This document shows positions 12,311-23,933 of a DNA stretch of 64,000 bases, piece after piece. The notes beneath the pieces are model-generated. The model was not told where the DNA came from. It made no database searches and saw only the letters and a list, made by a program, of their open reading frames with translations. Positions within the stretch are counted from its first letter, which is position 1. Each line of letters begins with the position of its first letter. Position numbers and translations under genes: made by a program. The stretch lies in the NCBI GenBank assembly GCA_024760905.1, contig CM045746.1, positions 10,672,966 to 10,736,965 on the forward strand. The letters run 5' to 3'. This DNA is from Plotosus lineatus. Taxonomy: Eukaryota; Chordata; Actinopteri; Siluriformes; Plotosidae.

Positions 12311-13079
12311 AGGTGATAATGCATTCAAAATTTATAGCAATACATGGGGGGGGGACTCTTGCCAAACCAACATATATAACATAAATATAACATTGTGAAC
12401 CATGAAACAAAGTCAAGGTGACCCATCTACAATCCTATTTGCCCCTTAGGGGGCACTAACACAATACAGATGGAGGGACGGAACACATTTCTTTATCTCC
12501 CATTCAGCTGACCTTCACTGGTGACAGGAGCTAAAAAATAAATAAAAGTGTGGGTCTAAAAAAAATCTTTTGTTTGGAACTTGGTTTATGAAAATAAAAG
12601 AAATACATACAGGATATAAAGAATTTATACAATTTAGGACACTCTTTTTTTTCCCTGGTTGACGGATCTGCCGAAGCTCTGGCAAAAATGCTGCGAAACA
12701 ATAATTTTTAACTTTTTCAATTTATTATTTTTTCCCCGCCGATCTCTGTATTATATGCCACTGTGGGAAAAAAAAATCAAATCTTAATCAGACACAAAAT
12801 CGTATCTTTAAATATTATGTATAATTTTTTGTGTTTACCTTCAAGATCGCACCTACATCTTTATATCTAAATGAATTCTCGCATCAGGTATCGTGAGTTG
12901 AGACTCCCAGCATGCCTTGCGAGTGACTCTAATGAACAGATAATGCATTGTATTGAGACGTGTAATTTGCACACTATATTTGATATTTCCAGCAGTTCTA
13001 GAGTCATCAACCAGATATTATACATGAAAAAATTTTAAGTGACGAAACCTTCCTGTGCTATTAATATCAACAGTTCATC

Positions 13080-13288
13080 AGTTCAGTTCATTTTCTGTAA
13101 CCGCTTCATCCTAATTAGGGTTGCGGGGAGGCTGGTGCCCATCCCAGCCAACTCAGGGCGAGGGCAGAGTACACCCTGGACAGCTCGCCAGGCCATCGCA
13201 GGGCGGAAACACGCTGACGGCTTTGCAGCCTACTCTTGTCGAAAGTCAGCAATGGTTCTTTTACATGCCTCACACCATAGACAGTAAG
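13080..13288 (-). mobile_element. 5'-truncated type B SINE with V-SINE-like tail
   Basis: In reverse orientation it reads from CTGTCTATGGTGTGAGGCAT to the end of the tail GGTTGCGGGGAGGCTGG / CCCTAATTAGGATGAAGCGG (given here on the element strand). The tRNA-like head is missing. Same family as 18770, 23571 and 25695. Confidence 0.8.
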
Positions 13289-13775
13289 AGTATAAATTAT
13301 TAATATCAACAAAATAAAAATATTTTTTCAAAATTGTAAATAATAATATTTTAAATCTAGTGGCTTTATTTTTTTTCCTTATTTCTTCCGACATTACTAA
13401 ATTTGTGCTGAAAAATCCGTCAACCAAAAAATAAAAAAATAAAAATGAGTAGCCTTATTTAAGTACTAGAATGCAGAGTTCAAGTGCAGTGTTTATTTAT
13501 TTTATTTAGTATTTATTTATTTATTTTTTAGACGATTCCTTGGATTATTATTCAAAGGAAATTGGTAGGTGGGTGTTGTTACATGAGGCACAACATATAC
13601 ACATTGTGCAATTTCTGTAAGACCTCGGGAAGTTGCGTAGGCACTTTACTTTGGCAAGTGTGTACTATAAATACTGTTATACATTGTAAATGTACTGCAG
13701 TTCACCAAGGTTGGTTTAAAGTTTGTACAGTATATTATGAATTGAGGCATGACACACATGATGGTCATGTCTTAC

Positions 13776-13903
13776 CTGCCGTTGTCTCGCCCCACACCCC
13801 ACACACGAATGCTTGCGATTGGTTGAGAGTGAAGGACGCTCCGGTCCATCGGGTCTACCAGGTTCAGCATGTTATTCTCCAGAATCAGATACATATCTTT
13901 CCC
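13776..13903 (-). CDS. apbb2: apbb2 PTB1 continuation exon
   Basis: A 128-nt exon encoding GKDMYLILENNMLNLVDPMD, then RSVLHSQPIASIRVWGVGRD and NGR with two bases left over. It matches the FE65 PTB1 beta-strand region (GKD, LHSQPI, IRVWGVG). The acceptor is TTAATATAG/GGG and the donor is GGCAG/GTAAGA. The next family segment, starting DFAYVARD, was not found anywhere from here to the left edge, so the following intron is more than 13.7 kb or that exon escaped me. In FE65 genes a neuron-specific 6-nt microexon (Arg-Glu) is described in PTB1. From memory it falls just after this exon, but I could not locate one. Confidence 0.96.
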
Positions 13904-13909
13904 CTATAT

Positions 13910-13910
<1 letters not shown>

Positions 13911-13955
<45 letters not shown>
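13911..13955. repeat. (CA)n microsatellite within a 117-bp apbb2 intron
   Basis: About 21 CA units on the plus strand, (TG)n in the apbb2 transcript, taking up more than a third of the intron between the two PTB1 exons. It ends 8 nt before the acceptor. Confidence 0.97.
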
Positions 13956-13958
<3 letters not shown>

Positions 13959-14020
13959 CATGTGACCAGACACAAGCAATATGAGTACATAATGAATACA
14001 TTGCCCTCCTCCTCTCTCAC

Positions 14021-14167
14021 CTCTCCCCATATGCCGACTGTGTCTCTGATGTCATTTTTGCAATAGGAAAGCTGTCGGATGCAGTTGTTAACGGCAACGC
14101 TGCTTTTACCTGGAGCCAAGTCCTTTTCGGCCATCTCGACCCAACCCAAAGAACGTACAGCAAAACA
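14021..14167 (-). CDS. apbb2: apbb2 PTB1 core exon
   Basis: A 147-nt phase-0 exon encoding 49 residues: [20 protein letters not shown], then [15 protein letters not shown], ending TVGIWGE. RSLGW and the [14 protein letters not shown] helix are hallmark FE65 PTB1 sequence. The donor GGAGAG/GTGAGA is strong. The acceptor GATAG/TGT is preceded by a GT-rich stretch (TGTGTGTGCTTGTGTGTG) rather than a clean pyrimidine tract, with (TTA)n(TCA)n upstream of that. A LINE 5' end lies about 110 bp upstream of the acceptor. The downstream intron is only 117 bp. Confidence 0.96.
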
Positions 14168-14203
14168 CTATCACACACAAGCACACACATGCACTACTTA
14201 TTA

Positions 14204-14215
14204 TAAATAATAATA

Positions 14216-14246
<31 letters not shown>

Positions 14247-14276
14247 CAATAATAATAATAATAATAATAATAATAG
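14204..14276. repeat. (TAA)n(GAT)n(TAA)n repeat upstream of PTB1 exon acceptor
   Basis: Trinucleotide runs TAA, then GAT, then TAA. They separate the PTB1 core exon from the 5' end of the adjoining LINE. Confidence 0.95.
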
Positions 14277-14969
14277 CCCTCCAGATTGGGGGTTAGATGA
14301 AGGACTAATCCCCTCCATATAAAAAAAATATTCTAGGCAGATGGAGCTCGTTAGCCTTCACAGGCTGTCCGTCGAGAAGGCAGCAAACTCTGGTTTCAAA
14401 CCATCGCTGTCTCGTGGTTCGCCCCATCGGGGGAGAGACTTCAGGGAGTAAACCCCTAAGGCAGTCTGGTCCTGATTTCAGTTCTTTGCTGGCAACTCTT
14501 GCGATGGCGTCAATGCCAAGATGCATGGGTCCTTGCCCTTCCCTTGGACAACATCGACAACATTGAGGGGGGTCCTGCTGCTTCGGCACCAGCCGGTCCA
14601 TCTTACTTCTTGCCCAGGCTCTGTGCCCTGAAGAGGACACTCCAGCGCCTCCGAAAGGATGCGGCACAACAAACGAAGTGATGCAGTTACCGTGTGTCAT
14701 TGCTCAAATTGGCGTAGGAGCTGACGCTTAGGGGCTCACTTCTGTCAGTGGAATGGGGCATCGTAACCCCACTGAGTAATTACCGCCCATTTCAAGCCAG
14801 GCAGCCCCTTGTCAGTAAGGGGTTATCCTGTCACAGGCCACTTACATTACTGGGTGCGTAAGTCTTAAAGCCTTTTTCCATTTATTGCTTGGTGCAGGAT
14901 TTACAGACCACCTATCAGACTTTTCATCCTGCACCAAGCAATAAACGAAAAAAGAATCAAGAGGCAATT

Positions 14970-16125
14970 AAGAAGCCTATTTTGAAACTGGCCTCATGGA
15001 ACCTGAGGACAATGACTACCTGTCTGACAACTGATGTGCGAGCAGTGGACGACACTCGCAAGACAGCAGTGATCAACAATAAGCTGCTGAGACATGGAGT
15101 GGACATCGCCACATTGCAGGAGACCCACCTTGCAGACTCGGGCTCCCTCCAAGAGAAGGGCTATACCTTCTTCTGGCACAGCACTCGCAACTGAGGAACG
15201 TTCTTTCCTCGTGCTCTTTCCACAGTGCCGACTGCGACACCAAACATGCTCTGGTGTGTTGCAGGATCCAGATCCAGCCCAAGAAGATGCACCAAGCTAG
15301 GCCGCCAGGCAAGGTGAAATCAACACAGCCAATACCAAGTACCCCAACATGGTGGGGCTGTTCAACAAGAGACTAGCTGAGCAGTTCGAGACCAACCCAC
15401 CACAGGGGAACACTGAGCAGCGGTGGGAACAGCTGCGCAACAACATCCACGGCACCGCCTTCTCAGTCTTCAGCAAGAAGCAAGGTAAGACCCATTACTG
15501 GTTTGACACCAATGTAGCCGAGCTGACCCCTTTGCTGGACGCCAAGCACACGGCTCATCTAAACCACAAGAAGCAACTGACACGCTCCACACTGCAGGCC
15601 CTTCATTCAGCCCGGAGCAAGGTCCAACATGCTGTCAGGTGCTTCGTCAATCGGTACTGGACCGACCTCTGCCAAGACACAGCAAGTAATATCAGAGACA
15701 TCTACAATAGCATTTAAATATCAGAGACATCTACAATAGCATCAAGAAGGTGATTGGCCGGACGCAAAGCAAGCTGGCCCCACTTAAGTCAGACACAGAC
15801 AAGAGCAATCAGATGGACAGATGAGTTGGACATTACTCTGACCTCTACACCAGGGTGAGCACCATCTCAGGTGCCACGCTGGAGTCCATAGAGACCCTGC
15901 TCGTCATGGTGGAGTTGGACAAGATGCCATGCGTGGAAGAGCTCAGCAAGGCCATTGACAACCTGCCCAGCGACAAAGCTCCAGGCCTGGATGGCATCCT
16001 ATCTGAAGGCCTTAAAAACAGGAAGGGTCCACTCCTTGAACACCTACATGAGCTACTCTGTCAGTGCTGGGAAGTTAGTCCCACAAGAAATTTCAACACC
16101 ATCACCCTGTTACGAAACTGGGTAT
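14970..16125 (+). pseudogene. LINE endonuclease/RT N-terminal remnants
   Basis: In-frame pieces are 14889-15194 (endonuclease start), 15349-15717 (linker, RWEQLRNNIHGTAF) and 15855-16125 (RT entry, ELSKAIDNLPSDKAPGLDGI). The central endonuclease catalytic region is deleted between the first two pieces. A 27-bp direct repeat (ATATCAGAGACATCTACAAT...) sits at 15688-15741. Confidence 0.7.
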
Positions 16126-17480
16126 AATCAGGAGTATATTCCCAGTTCTGATCTGTAAAGTTTCTTGTTCATGGTGATTTTACGGCCATTTTGAATTGGC
16201 CAGTTAGAATCGGCCATTTTGAATTGCCTCGGCGATGAAGTGTAAATAATTGTGTTTGTCAGTTTAACCTTTTGCTTTCTATTGAATCAATCTTTTGTCC
16301 TGATGTGTGAAGTTGTATATCAGCAGTTAGCTTATGATCAGTACTAACTGACTTGACTTGGTCTAGCCCCAATGAATTGCTTCTGGTGTCAGAATAAATT
16401 CCCAAAGTTCAGGAAATAACAATTTTGGGCAGTCCCCCTGTGATCTAGTAATTTTCGCGCTTCGTTGCGAAGTTTTCAGTTGATGTAATTGAGATCATTG
16501 TGTTCTTTAGATCGTCAGCTTTAATTTGGTTTATAGTTTATGCTGCTCTGACCTGTAGTTTTTGAGTTAAGTTAGTTTATAGGTATTGGAGAAAACACAG
16601 ATTCATCTTGTTCATGAAAATTTCAAAGCAGGTCACGTGGGGGATCCTCAATCACGTCCACTCTGACACTAAGCGTAAGCGCGCTTCAGAGCAGCGCTTG
16701 CTGGGATTACTGGACTGGACTGCAATTCATGCTGTAAGGACATGCTAGCTAAAATCTACTCTCAACCTGGCAAGACGGTAAACCAAAGACTTATGAAGTT
16801 GGGTGTTTCCTTAACCTTTCAGTGCAAAGAATACAAGACGGGAAAGTGTTACCGCCGTTCTACGCTGATGAACCGACTGTGACCTGCTGACTAATCAGTG
16901 AAAAGGACTTTGTTCTTTCTGTGGAAATATTGAAATTCCGGATGGTGTATGTCTGAGAACAAATCTCATTGACAAAATTTAGGTGGGTTGAGTACCGCTT
17001 ACCGCCATTTTGAACCGGGTGTTTAGCAGTTTAGGCTATTTTTTTTTCTATATCTCATATATTGAATGCGTGAAATTCTACTTTGGAATTATAGTAATCC
17101 TTAGAGGTGAATTCATTCACGGAAGATTTAGCACGGTAGACAAGAGACATCTATTCGTGTGTTACTGTCCTTTAGAAATTACTGAGATAAGTTGGATTGT
17201 CACTTGTAAGGTCTTATGCGCCGTTCCTTGTGTCAAAAGTATTGACTCATTTCGTGTGACTCGTCTGTATAACCCCAGATACTGAATTGGCGTGATGCAG
17301 AGTCATCTTTTGAAAATCCCTGGTTAGTCCAAGTTGTTAGACATTTGATTGCACAATATATCATCAACCTTGTTAGTTTACTGTATTTGGTGACTATGTT
17401 AATGCAACATTCCTAAACAGTGAAATAGGTGAAAGTGTCTGGACTCTACTGAACTACAAAAGGGACAGCACCATAACACA
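16121..17480. other. 1.36-kb insert of unknown origin inside the LINE
   Basis: The LINE breaks after ATCACCCTGTTACGAAAC and resumes with ACACCCTCTAAAAAAAATAA, and both flanks contain a version of the same LINE segment. The insert has no long ORF. It contains repeated GGCCATTTTGAATTG motifs (16189-16227, and CGCCATTTTGAA near 17002). It could be a solo LTR or a non-autonomous element, but I cannot see convincing TG...CA ends. Confidence 0.45.
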
Positions 17481-17599
17481 CCCTCTAAAAAAAATAAAGG
17501 CAATCGTGGCAACTGCAACAACAACAAGGGGATCTGTTGAGCATCGCGGGAAAGCTCTTCACCTGCGTGGTCCTGAATCAACTCCAAACGCTTGCTGAC

Positions 17600-18685
17600 G
17601 GGTGTATCCAGAGTCGCAGTGTGAGCTCAGGGCCAGACGATCAACGGTCTACACGATCTTCTCTCTTAGACAGCTTCAGGAGAAATGCAAGAAATAGCAG
17701 CCTTTGACCTCGTGGGCAAAGATGGGCTGTTTAAGGTCCTGGTCCTTATTCGTGACATGTTGTTTGCGGATGATGCTGCCCTGGCCGTCCACCAGAACGA
17801 TTACCTTCAGCTCCTCATGGTTCGGTTCTCTAGGGTGTGCAAGGGTTTCAAACTCCCGATTAGCTTGAAGAAGACCCACATCATGAACCAGGACACCGAG
17901 ATCCCTTCTTCAATCATCATCAACAACTACCAGCTCAATGTCGTAAAAGAGTTTACATATCTTGGGTCAACAGTGACAGACACCATGGACATGGGACCTG
18001 AGCTCGACAGGCGCATCAGCCTCGTGACCTCTACACTCACCAGGCTCACTGCCAGGGTCTCTGAAAATAACAAGCTGACCACCAAAACTAAGTTGGCAGT
18101 CTATAGGGCTTGAGCAGGGAGGCTTGAACACTGTAAGGAGGAAAGAGAAACGTCTTCACACTTTCCACATGTGGAACCTGAGGAGGATACTGGGCATCAA
18201 GTAGTCGGACCGCATCACCAACACAGAGGTCCTGGAGCATACGGACATGCCCAGCATCTACACCCTCCTGCGCCAACGTCGCCTCCGCTGGCTTAGACAT
18301 ATCCGTCGGCTGGAGGATGGCAGGATCCCCAAGGATCTTCTCTACAGTGAGCTCGCAGTCACAAAGAGAGCTTGGGGCCACCCCCAGCTCCGCTTCAAAG
18401 ATGTCTACTTAAAGGACATGAAGGCAATTGGCATCAACATCAGCAAGTGGGAGGATCTGGCCCAAGGCCACGATCAGTGGTGACTTGAAATGACCAGCAA
18501 GGTGACGAACTCCACCTCTCCTGGGAGGAAAAGTGGGCTTGACGCAAGTACAGCCTTATAACCCTGCCGGCAGCCTCCCCTTTCCAGTGCAGCCTGTGTG
18601 GCAAGAACTGCAACTCCAGGATCGGCCTGCACTTCCATAGAAGGCGTTGGTCTAGCACCAGTGTAGACCCGAACTCAGCACAGAA
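17600..18685 (+). pseudogene. LINE RT C-terminal half and zinc-finger tail
   Basis: Contains RQLQE (RT finger region), a deletion to FKVL, then LFADDAALAV (RT active site), ISLKKTHIM, EFTYLGSTV, LRQRRLRWLRHIRRL and the CSLCGKNCNSRIGLHFHRR finger. The frame changes several times (17685-18113, 18247-18483, then 18560 onwards). Confidence 0.75.
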
Positions 18686-18716
18686 CTATGATCAGCCATG
18701 ATCGACGGATGCCACC

Positions 18717-18764
18717 AATAATAATAATAATAATAATAGTAGTAATAATAATAATAATAACAAT
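18717..18764. repeat. (TAA)n, 3' end of LINE
   Basis: An imperfect TAA run directly after the zinc-finger coding end, typical of LINEs that terminate in a simple repeat. Confidence 0.9.
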
Positions 18765-18769
18765 AATTT

Positions 18770-19082
18770 GGGAGCAGTGGTGGACTGGTAGTAAAGGTGC
18801 CGGATCACTGATGCTAAGGTTGGGGATTCAAGCCCCACTCTTAACAGGTTGTCACTGTAGTGCACCCCCCAGTGCAGGTACCTGGGTTATCAAAGGCCAA
18901 CCATGTCTCTCACTGTCTATGGCGTGAGGCATGTAAATGAATCATTGCTGACTTTCAACAAGAGTAGGCTACAAAGCCATTAGCGTGTTTCTGCCCTGTA
19001 ATGGTCTGGCGAGCTGTTCAGGGTGTACTCTTCCCTTGAAGACCTAAAACCTAAGCGGTTTAGGAAAACGAATGAATGAATA
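18770..19082 (+). mobile_element. Type B SINE, V-SINE-like tail
   Basis: tRNA-like head (GAGCAGTGGTGGACTGGTAG; B box GGGGATTCAAGCCCC). Body CTGGGTTATCAAAGGCCAAC and CTCTCACTGTCTATGGCGTG. Tail GGTGTACTCTTCCC...AAGCGGTTTAGGAAAAC followed by (GAAT)n. Confidence 0.85.
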
Positions 19083-19084
19083 AA

Positions 19085-19446
19085 TCAATAGTTTCTTTTC
19101 CCAATCGGATCATTTTCATATAGCCAAACCCTGAAGTGTTTTATTCCTCTTATTTCACAATAGTTTTGCCAATTTCAATTTTAACACAGTAGTTAGAAGA
19201 GTAACTGTTTCTGAATGGTTTATATGAGTGGGGATTTATTAACTAAAGAACTAACAAAAGGTATCTTCATTATGAGAGGGGAAAAAACGAACTGAATAGG
19301 GTGGTATTGCTCAGTCTTGTTCCTCTATTCCTGTTGCTCCATCCCTCCCTCACTGCACCCTGAGACCTGACTCATTCATCTTTCATCCTCTCTTCGCTTG
19401 TGACATACTGCAAGATTAAAACCCTGCAGGCCTGTCTCATGCTCCC

Positions 19447-19500
<54 letters not shown>

Positions 19501-21585
19501 GCATGTGCGAGATTAATAATGCGCACAATGTTGTCCTAATTCACTTTGATTCTAAGCACCTGTGACTGAGAGAATGGTTCAAATAAAATATTTAAAGGTA
19601 GGGACAACTCAAGTGATACAGTGTGAAGAAAGTGGGACTATTTTCACCTGCACATATAAAAAAAATAAGAGAAAAGTGCAAGCATACTAATATTTAACAA
19701 CTGGTTCTTTTGTTTTCAAAGGTTATATCGATTTGTGAGGACATAATTGTCGGCCACCCAGTCACATCTGAACAAACACTTAGAGAACAAACTAGAGAAG
19801 CACTAATAGAATGCAGGGTACGTCCACCAACTTTTACTAACAAATAAACCAATGAAACAATCTGCATAACACTGCATAATTACTGTGAAATGACTTCCCC
19901 TAGTGGGCATGTGATGAACATTATTATTTCATTCACACATTATTTTCATGTATTGACACAATTATGCAAATTTACGCAAATTCCCCAGGTTTCACATAGT
20001 CTGACGGAAAAAGATCTATACATATTTGAGTTAAAATTTAAAACTGAAATTAAAGTTAAAATTTGAAGAGACTGGAATCAATGTCACATCTTGGGCAATC
20101 GTGGCCAAATGGTTAACGGAGCAAATTTAAAACCAAAAGCTTAATAGTTTGATTAACGAAATCGGCAAGGGAGTGACCAGCACATTTCCCTCTCCTGTTT
20201 ACCTATGTGTGTGTGCTCCCTTTGAAAGGGGTACATACAGAGCCAAATTTCCCTTGCAGGATTACTATAGATTATCACAGTCATTATTTTTGACCCGTAC
20301 CTTTCAATGTCAACAAATTTCATCTTTTCCACTTCTACACTTTTGTACTCTACATGCCTGGTTTGAATTCAAACGAAATCTGATTAGATTTGGCTGAGGT
20401 ATGTTTTTAATGTTACAACGTCAAGTTAAAGATAGGGTCTTTTTGCAGATTTTTTTAGCATGATTTCAAGTATGCATCACCTCCAAAATGTAATGATTTG
20501 TTACTTGTAATTCAGCCCTATGCTAGAATAAAGAATTAATATACTGTATATGCATAGCTTTTTTAGTTATAACGTACACAAACAAATAAGCAGACATTGG
20601 CAGAAGTTAAAAAAATGTATATAATAATTAAATATTACATATAAAATAAATAAAATATTGAAACTTGTGTGTGAAGCCTCACATTAACCACATCATAGGT
20701 ACAGAAATACATGCAGGCCTTTTAAAATTGCCAACAATACGATGTTGAATGCATTCTCATTATCACAAAGATAACATTGAACACAAAAATCTCTATGTAT
20801 AAATATGTTTAAATATGTTTGAGGGGGGGGGGGCTCTTTTTATCTCGACCCGCCATTCAAAGTTCTTTTCTCATTGTCAAGTTACTCAGTGCTTCACAAT
20901 CAATAAATAATTGATTTATTCTAAGCCTCCTCCAGCACATCACGGTCCTCTGCCTCAGTCTGCCTCAGGCATTTTTTATATGAAAGGAGATACTCTGAAC
21001 TTAAAGAAATAATACAGGCACTGTAATCCTGCTCTTATATCCTGAGGTTATGTCACTCGGGACACCTGTATCAATTAGATTAATTAATCAATTAATAAAA
21101 ACAATTAGAGTATTTGCCAAGACCACTGGCCAAGTCCAAGTGTGCAAACACCAGGAAGTAAAATACAAATCCGAGCCAAGAGATGGGGTGGGTAGAGTTG
21201 GGCTCTGAGGCCAGACTCAAAGTATGGCAGCCAAGATTTAAGTCCCAATGACATTACTATACAGGCCTGTAGCCATGATCTTGAATGATGGGGTTCTTAA
21301 AGCAGGAGGGTATTTTTGTCCGGCTGAGGGTATGGGAGCCGCCTAGGTCCTGGGAAAAACCCTGCTGTAGGTCTCGGGCAAAAGCCTGGTGTGGGGCCTG
21401 GGGATGGGTGCGCTTTAGGTTGAGGGTGAGGAAGTCCCACTGAAGCTCCTGATTAAAGTTAAAAATGGCATTTGTTTATACTTTTTTTTTTTTGTACAAT
21501 AAAGTATAAACCCGTACACCAGCTTTACTTTGAGCAGCATGTAAAGGGATATTTATTTAATAACAAAATGTTACAGCACTTGCTT
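19085..21585. other. Intronic DNA without recognisable gene
   Basis: Contains a (GT)24 tract at 19449-19496 and a G-run at 20822-20831. The rest is AT-rich, with no exon, transposon terminus or conserved domain that I can recognise. Confidence 0.5.
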
Positions 21586-21588
21586 TGA

Positions 21589-21930
21589 GGGCAGTGGTGA
21601 CCTGGTGTATAGGGTGCTGGATTGCTGATACTAAGATCGGGGGTTCGAGTCCCACTCTCCACAAGGTTGTCACTGTCCTCTTCCAGTGCAGCTAACTGGG
21701 TTATCAAAGGCGGGCCATGTCTCTCACTGTCTATGGTGAGAGGCATGTAAAAGAACCATCACTGACTTTCATAAAGAGTAGCTGCAAAGCCGTCAGGTTG
21801 TTTTTGTCCCTTGCTAATGGGTTGTGTCAGGAAGGGCATCCGATGTAAAAACCTGTACCAAATGAAAAGTGCAAATCATTCGCTGTGGCGACCCCTGAAA
21901 AAGGGAAAAAGCCGAAAGGAAATCTCATCT
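21589..21930 (+). mobile_element. Type B SINE with RTE-derived tail
   Basis: The head and body match the other type B copies (GGGGGTTCGAGTCCCACTCT; TGGGTTATCAAAGGCGGGCC). After the shared body the tail changes to GTCAGGAAGGGCATCCGATG ... CGCTGTGGCGACCCCTGAAA ... AAGCCGAAAGG, which matches the leader and the 3' end of the RTE LINE at 32993-36088. Confidence 0.88.
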
Positions 21931-22420
21931 CTTACAGCACTTGCTTTATGGTTTTCTTACCAGAGCAACTAAACAGGTACAATAACCACCAGAACTTAAA
22001 CACTAAAGCCAAATTCTGCAACAACAGAGTACAACAACCTGATACAGATGTCAATCTGTCCTGTCCAGATGTTTGTTTTCAAGCACAAAGCTCACGTCTA
22101 CCCATGATCCTCTTACGACATTTCAGATGTGAGCTCCTGAACTATAGGTATAAAAATAAAAAGAATGATCTGTTAGGGTACCGATTATGGCAGAAACACT
22201 GTCATGAAGAGGGGCCATAACTTCTGATAGTGTAACATACAGTATCTACAAATATCTAATAAATAGCACAACAACACTCCGAGTTGTTACAGAATATTTA
22301 ACATAAGATAATGTTTAAAGCTACAAATATACAGCCATCACCCACAATTTTGGGATTTACTAGTGATGGTACGTAAAAAAAAAACACTGAAAGCTTGGAG
22401 ACCACAGAGGAATGACAACG

Positions 22421-22423
<3 letters not shown>

Positions 22424-22497
<74 letters not shown>

Positions 22498-22534
22498 TAC
22501 CCACACACACTCCCTCTCCTTCGCTCACACACAC

Positions 22535-22590
<56 letters not shown>
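22424..22590. repeat. (CA)n(CT)n compound microsatellite
   Basis: Alternating CA and CT runs. The apparent ORFs on both strands (THTHTH, VCVCVC) are repeat artefacts. Confidence 0.97.
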
Positions 22591-22593
<3 letters not shown>

Positions 22594-22599
22594 GGTGCG

Positions 22600-23570
22600 C
22601 GTACACTACACTACACTTCACTGCAGCCATTTTGTCTTGAATATTGATATTTTAACGATGCTATAGATGAACGTTTGTCACTGTCATTGGTCCTAAGCTA
22701 GTGTGGCAAACTCATGGAAATTGCTACTACTCATACAGACCAGAACATTAACTCAGCTCTAAATCTCTAATGGTCCATACAAATTGCAACTGGTCCGTAA
22801 ATGTACATGTGTTTTTGGGGGGTAAATATTACATTAAAAAATAGCACAAATTCCCTGTCATTGTAGAATCGGGCGCCACTATTAGCTACTACTGTATAAA
22901 CAAAAGTATAAAATATTTAATAGTGAAATTTTGCCAGGTCAATCAGTCGGGTTAGGGGAAACACCTATTAAATAAATTGATCACATGGCTCTGTGTGTAC
23001 ACTGTTCATAATCATTTTGCTTTAAGTGTTTCCTTCAGCATCGTCATTTCACATGAGTCATTGCGAAAAACACATCATTTTATAATACGAAAGGCTTTGC
23101 TCAGTGTAACAGCCCTTACGATCAACCAGTGGAGAGTCTCTACTAGGTGTATGTGTGTTTATTCAGTTAAAGTCTTTTAAACACTGGGCTCAATAAAAAA
23201 TAAATACAATTTTTTTTTTTTTTGCTGCTTCTTAAACAAACGACATCAACTTACATCACAATATTTTTACTCTGTCACGCAAAAGTTTTGCATAAAGATT
23301 CAATCCTTTACACAATAGAAATCACTTTAATTTTAGCAGAAATGTTTCTAATACAATTAGCACTAAATTCCTGCATCTTTCTAACCAAGGGATGCAGCAC
23401 TATAGGCTAATCGGCACGCTAGCTGTTAGCATCAGAAAACCTGTTTGGAGCTCCTGTTCACAACACAGCTAAACACAACAGAATACATCCTCTAACTGCA
23501 CACAGCTACACATTCAATCTACTGTGTTTATAACTGGTGATATAATTCATTTTGTACCATGCCAAAATAA
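22600..23570. other. Intronic DNA without recognisable gene
   Basis: AT-rich. No coding, RNA or transposon signature recognised. Confidence 0.5.
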
Positions 23571-23933
23571 TGGGCAGTGGTGGTCTGGTGGTAAGGTGCT
23601 GGATCACTGATCCCAAGGTTGGGGGTTCAAGCCCCACTCTCAATGGGTTGTCATTGTCCTCCCAGTGCAGCTAACTGGGTTATCAAAGGCCGACCATGTC
23701 ACTGGGCACTCGGTCACAAGGTAGGTTACCAGGTTACCTACTGTCTATGGTGAGAGGCATATAAAAGAACCATTGCTGACTTTCGTCAAGAGCAGGCTGC
23801 ATAGCTGTCAGTGTGTTTCTGCCCTGTGATGCTGTCCAGGGTGTATTCTACTGTAGCCCTGAGATGGGTGCCAGCCTTCCCATGACCCTAATTACGATTA
23901 AGCCATGCAGAAAATGAATAAGGATGAATGAAT
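23571..23933 (+). mobile_element. Type B SINE, V-SINE-like tail, with internal insertion
   Basis: Head GGGCAGTGGTGGTCTGGTGG, B box GGGGGTTCAAGCCCC, body CTGGGTTATCAAAGGCCGAC. About 40 extra bases containing AGGTTACC repeats sit at 23700-23742, before CTGTCTATGGTGAGAGGCAT. Tail GGTGTATTCTACTG...CCCTAATTACGATTAAGCC and (GAAT)n. Confidence 0.85.

Larger units (their letters stand above)
14281..18765 (+). mobile_element. Decayed LINE with C-terminal zinc finger, split by unknown insert
   Basis: A long 5' region (14281-14985) is followed by endonuclease remnants (KLASWNLRTM, IATLQETHL), linker (KTHYWFDTN...AELTPLLDAK), the RT start (LPSDKAPGLDGI), then a 1.4-kb foreign block. After it come the RT core (DMLFADDAALAV, EFTYLGSTV), the RLRWLRHIRRLEDGRIPKDL block and a C2H2-like finger (CSLCGKNCNSRIGLHFHRR). 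The 3' end is a (TAA)n tract. The architecture recalls Nimb/I-group LINEs, but the assignment is tentative. Many frameshifts and stops, so it is dead. Confidence 0.75.

Noticed and set aside
14204..14276. CRISPR-like or satellite array
   Set aside because: Only trinucleotide slippage repeats. No spacer structure, and the window is eukaryotic.
21600..21660. tRNA gene
   Set aside because: The A and B boxes belong to a SINE head. The body and tail match other SINE copies and no cloverleaf could be built with confidence.
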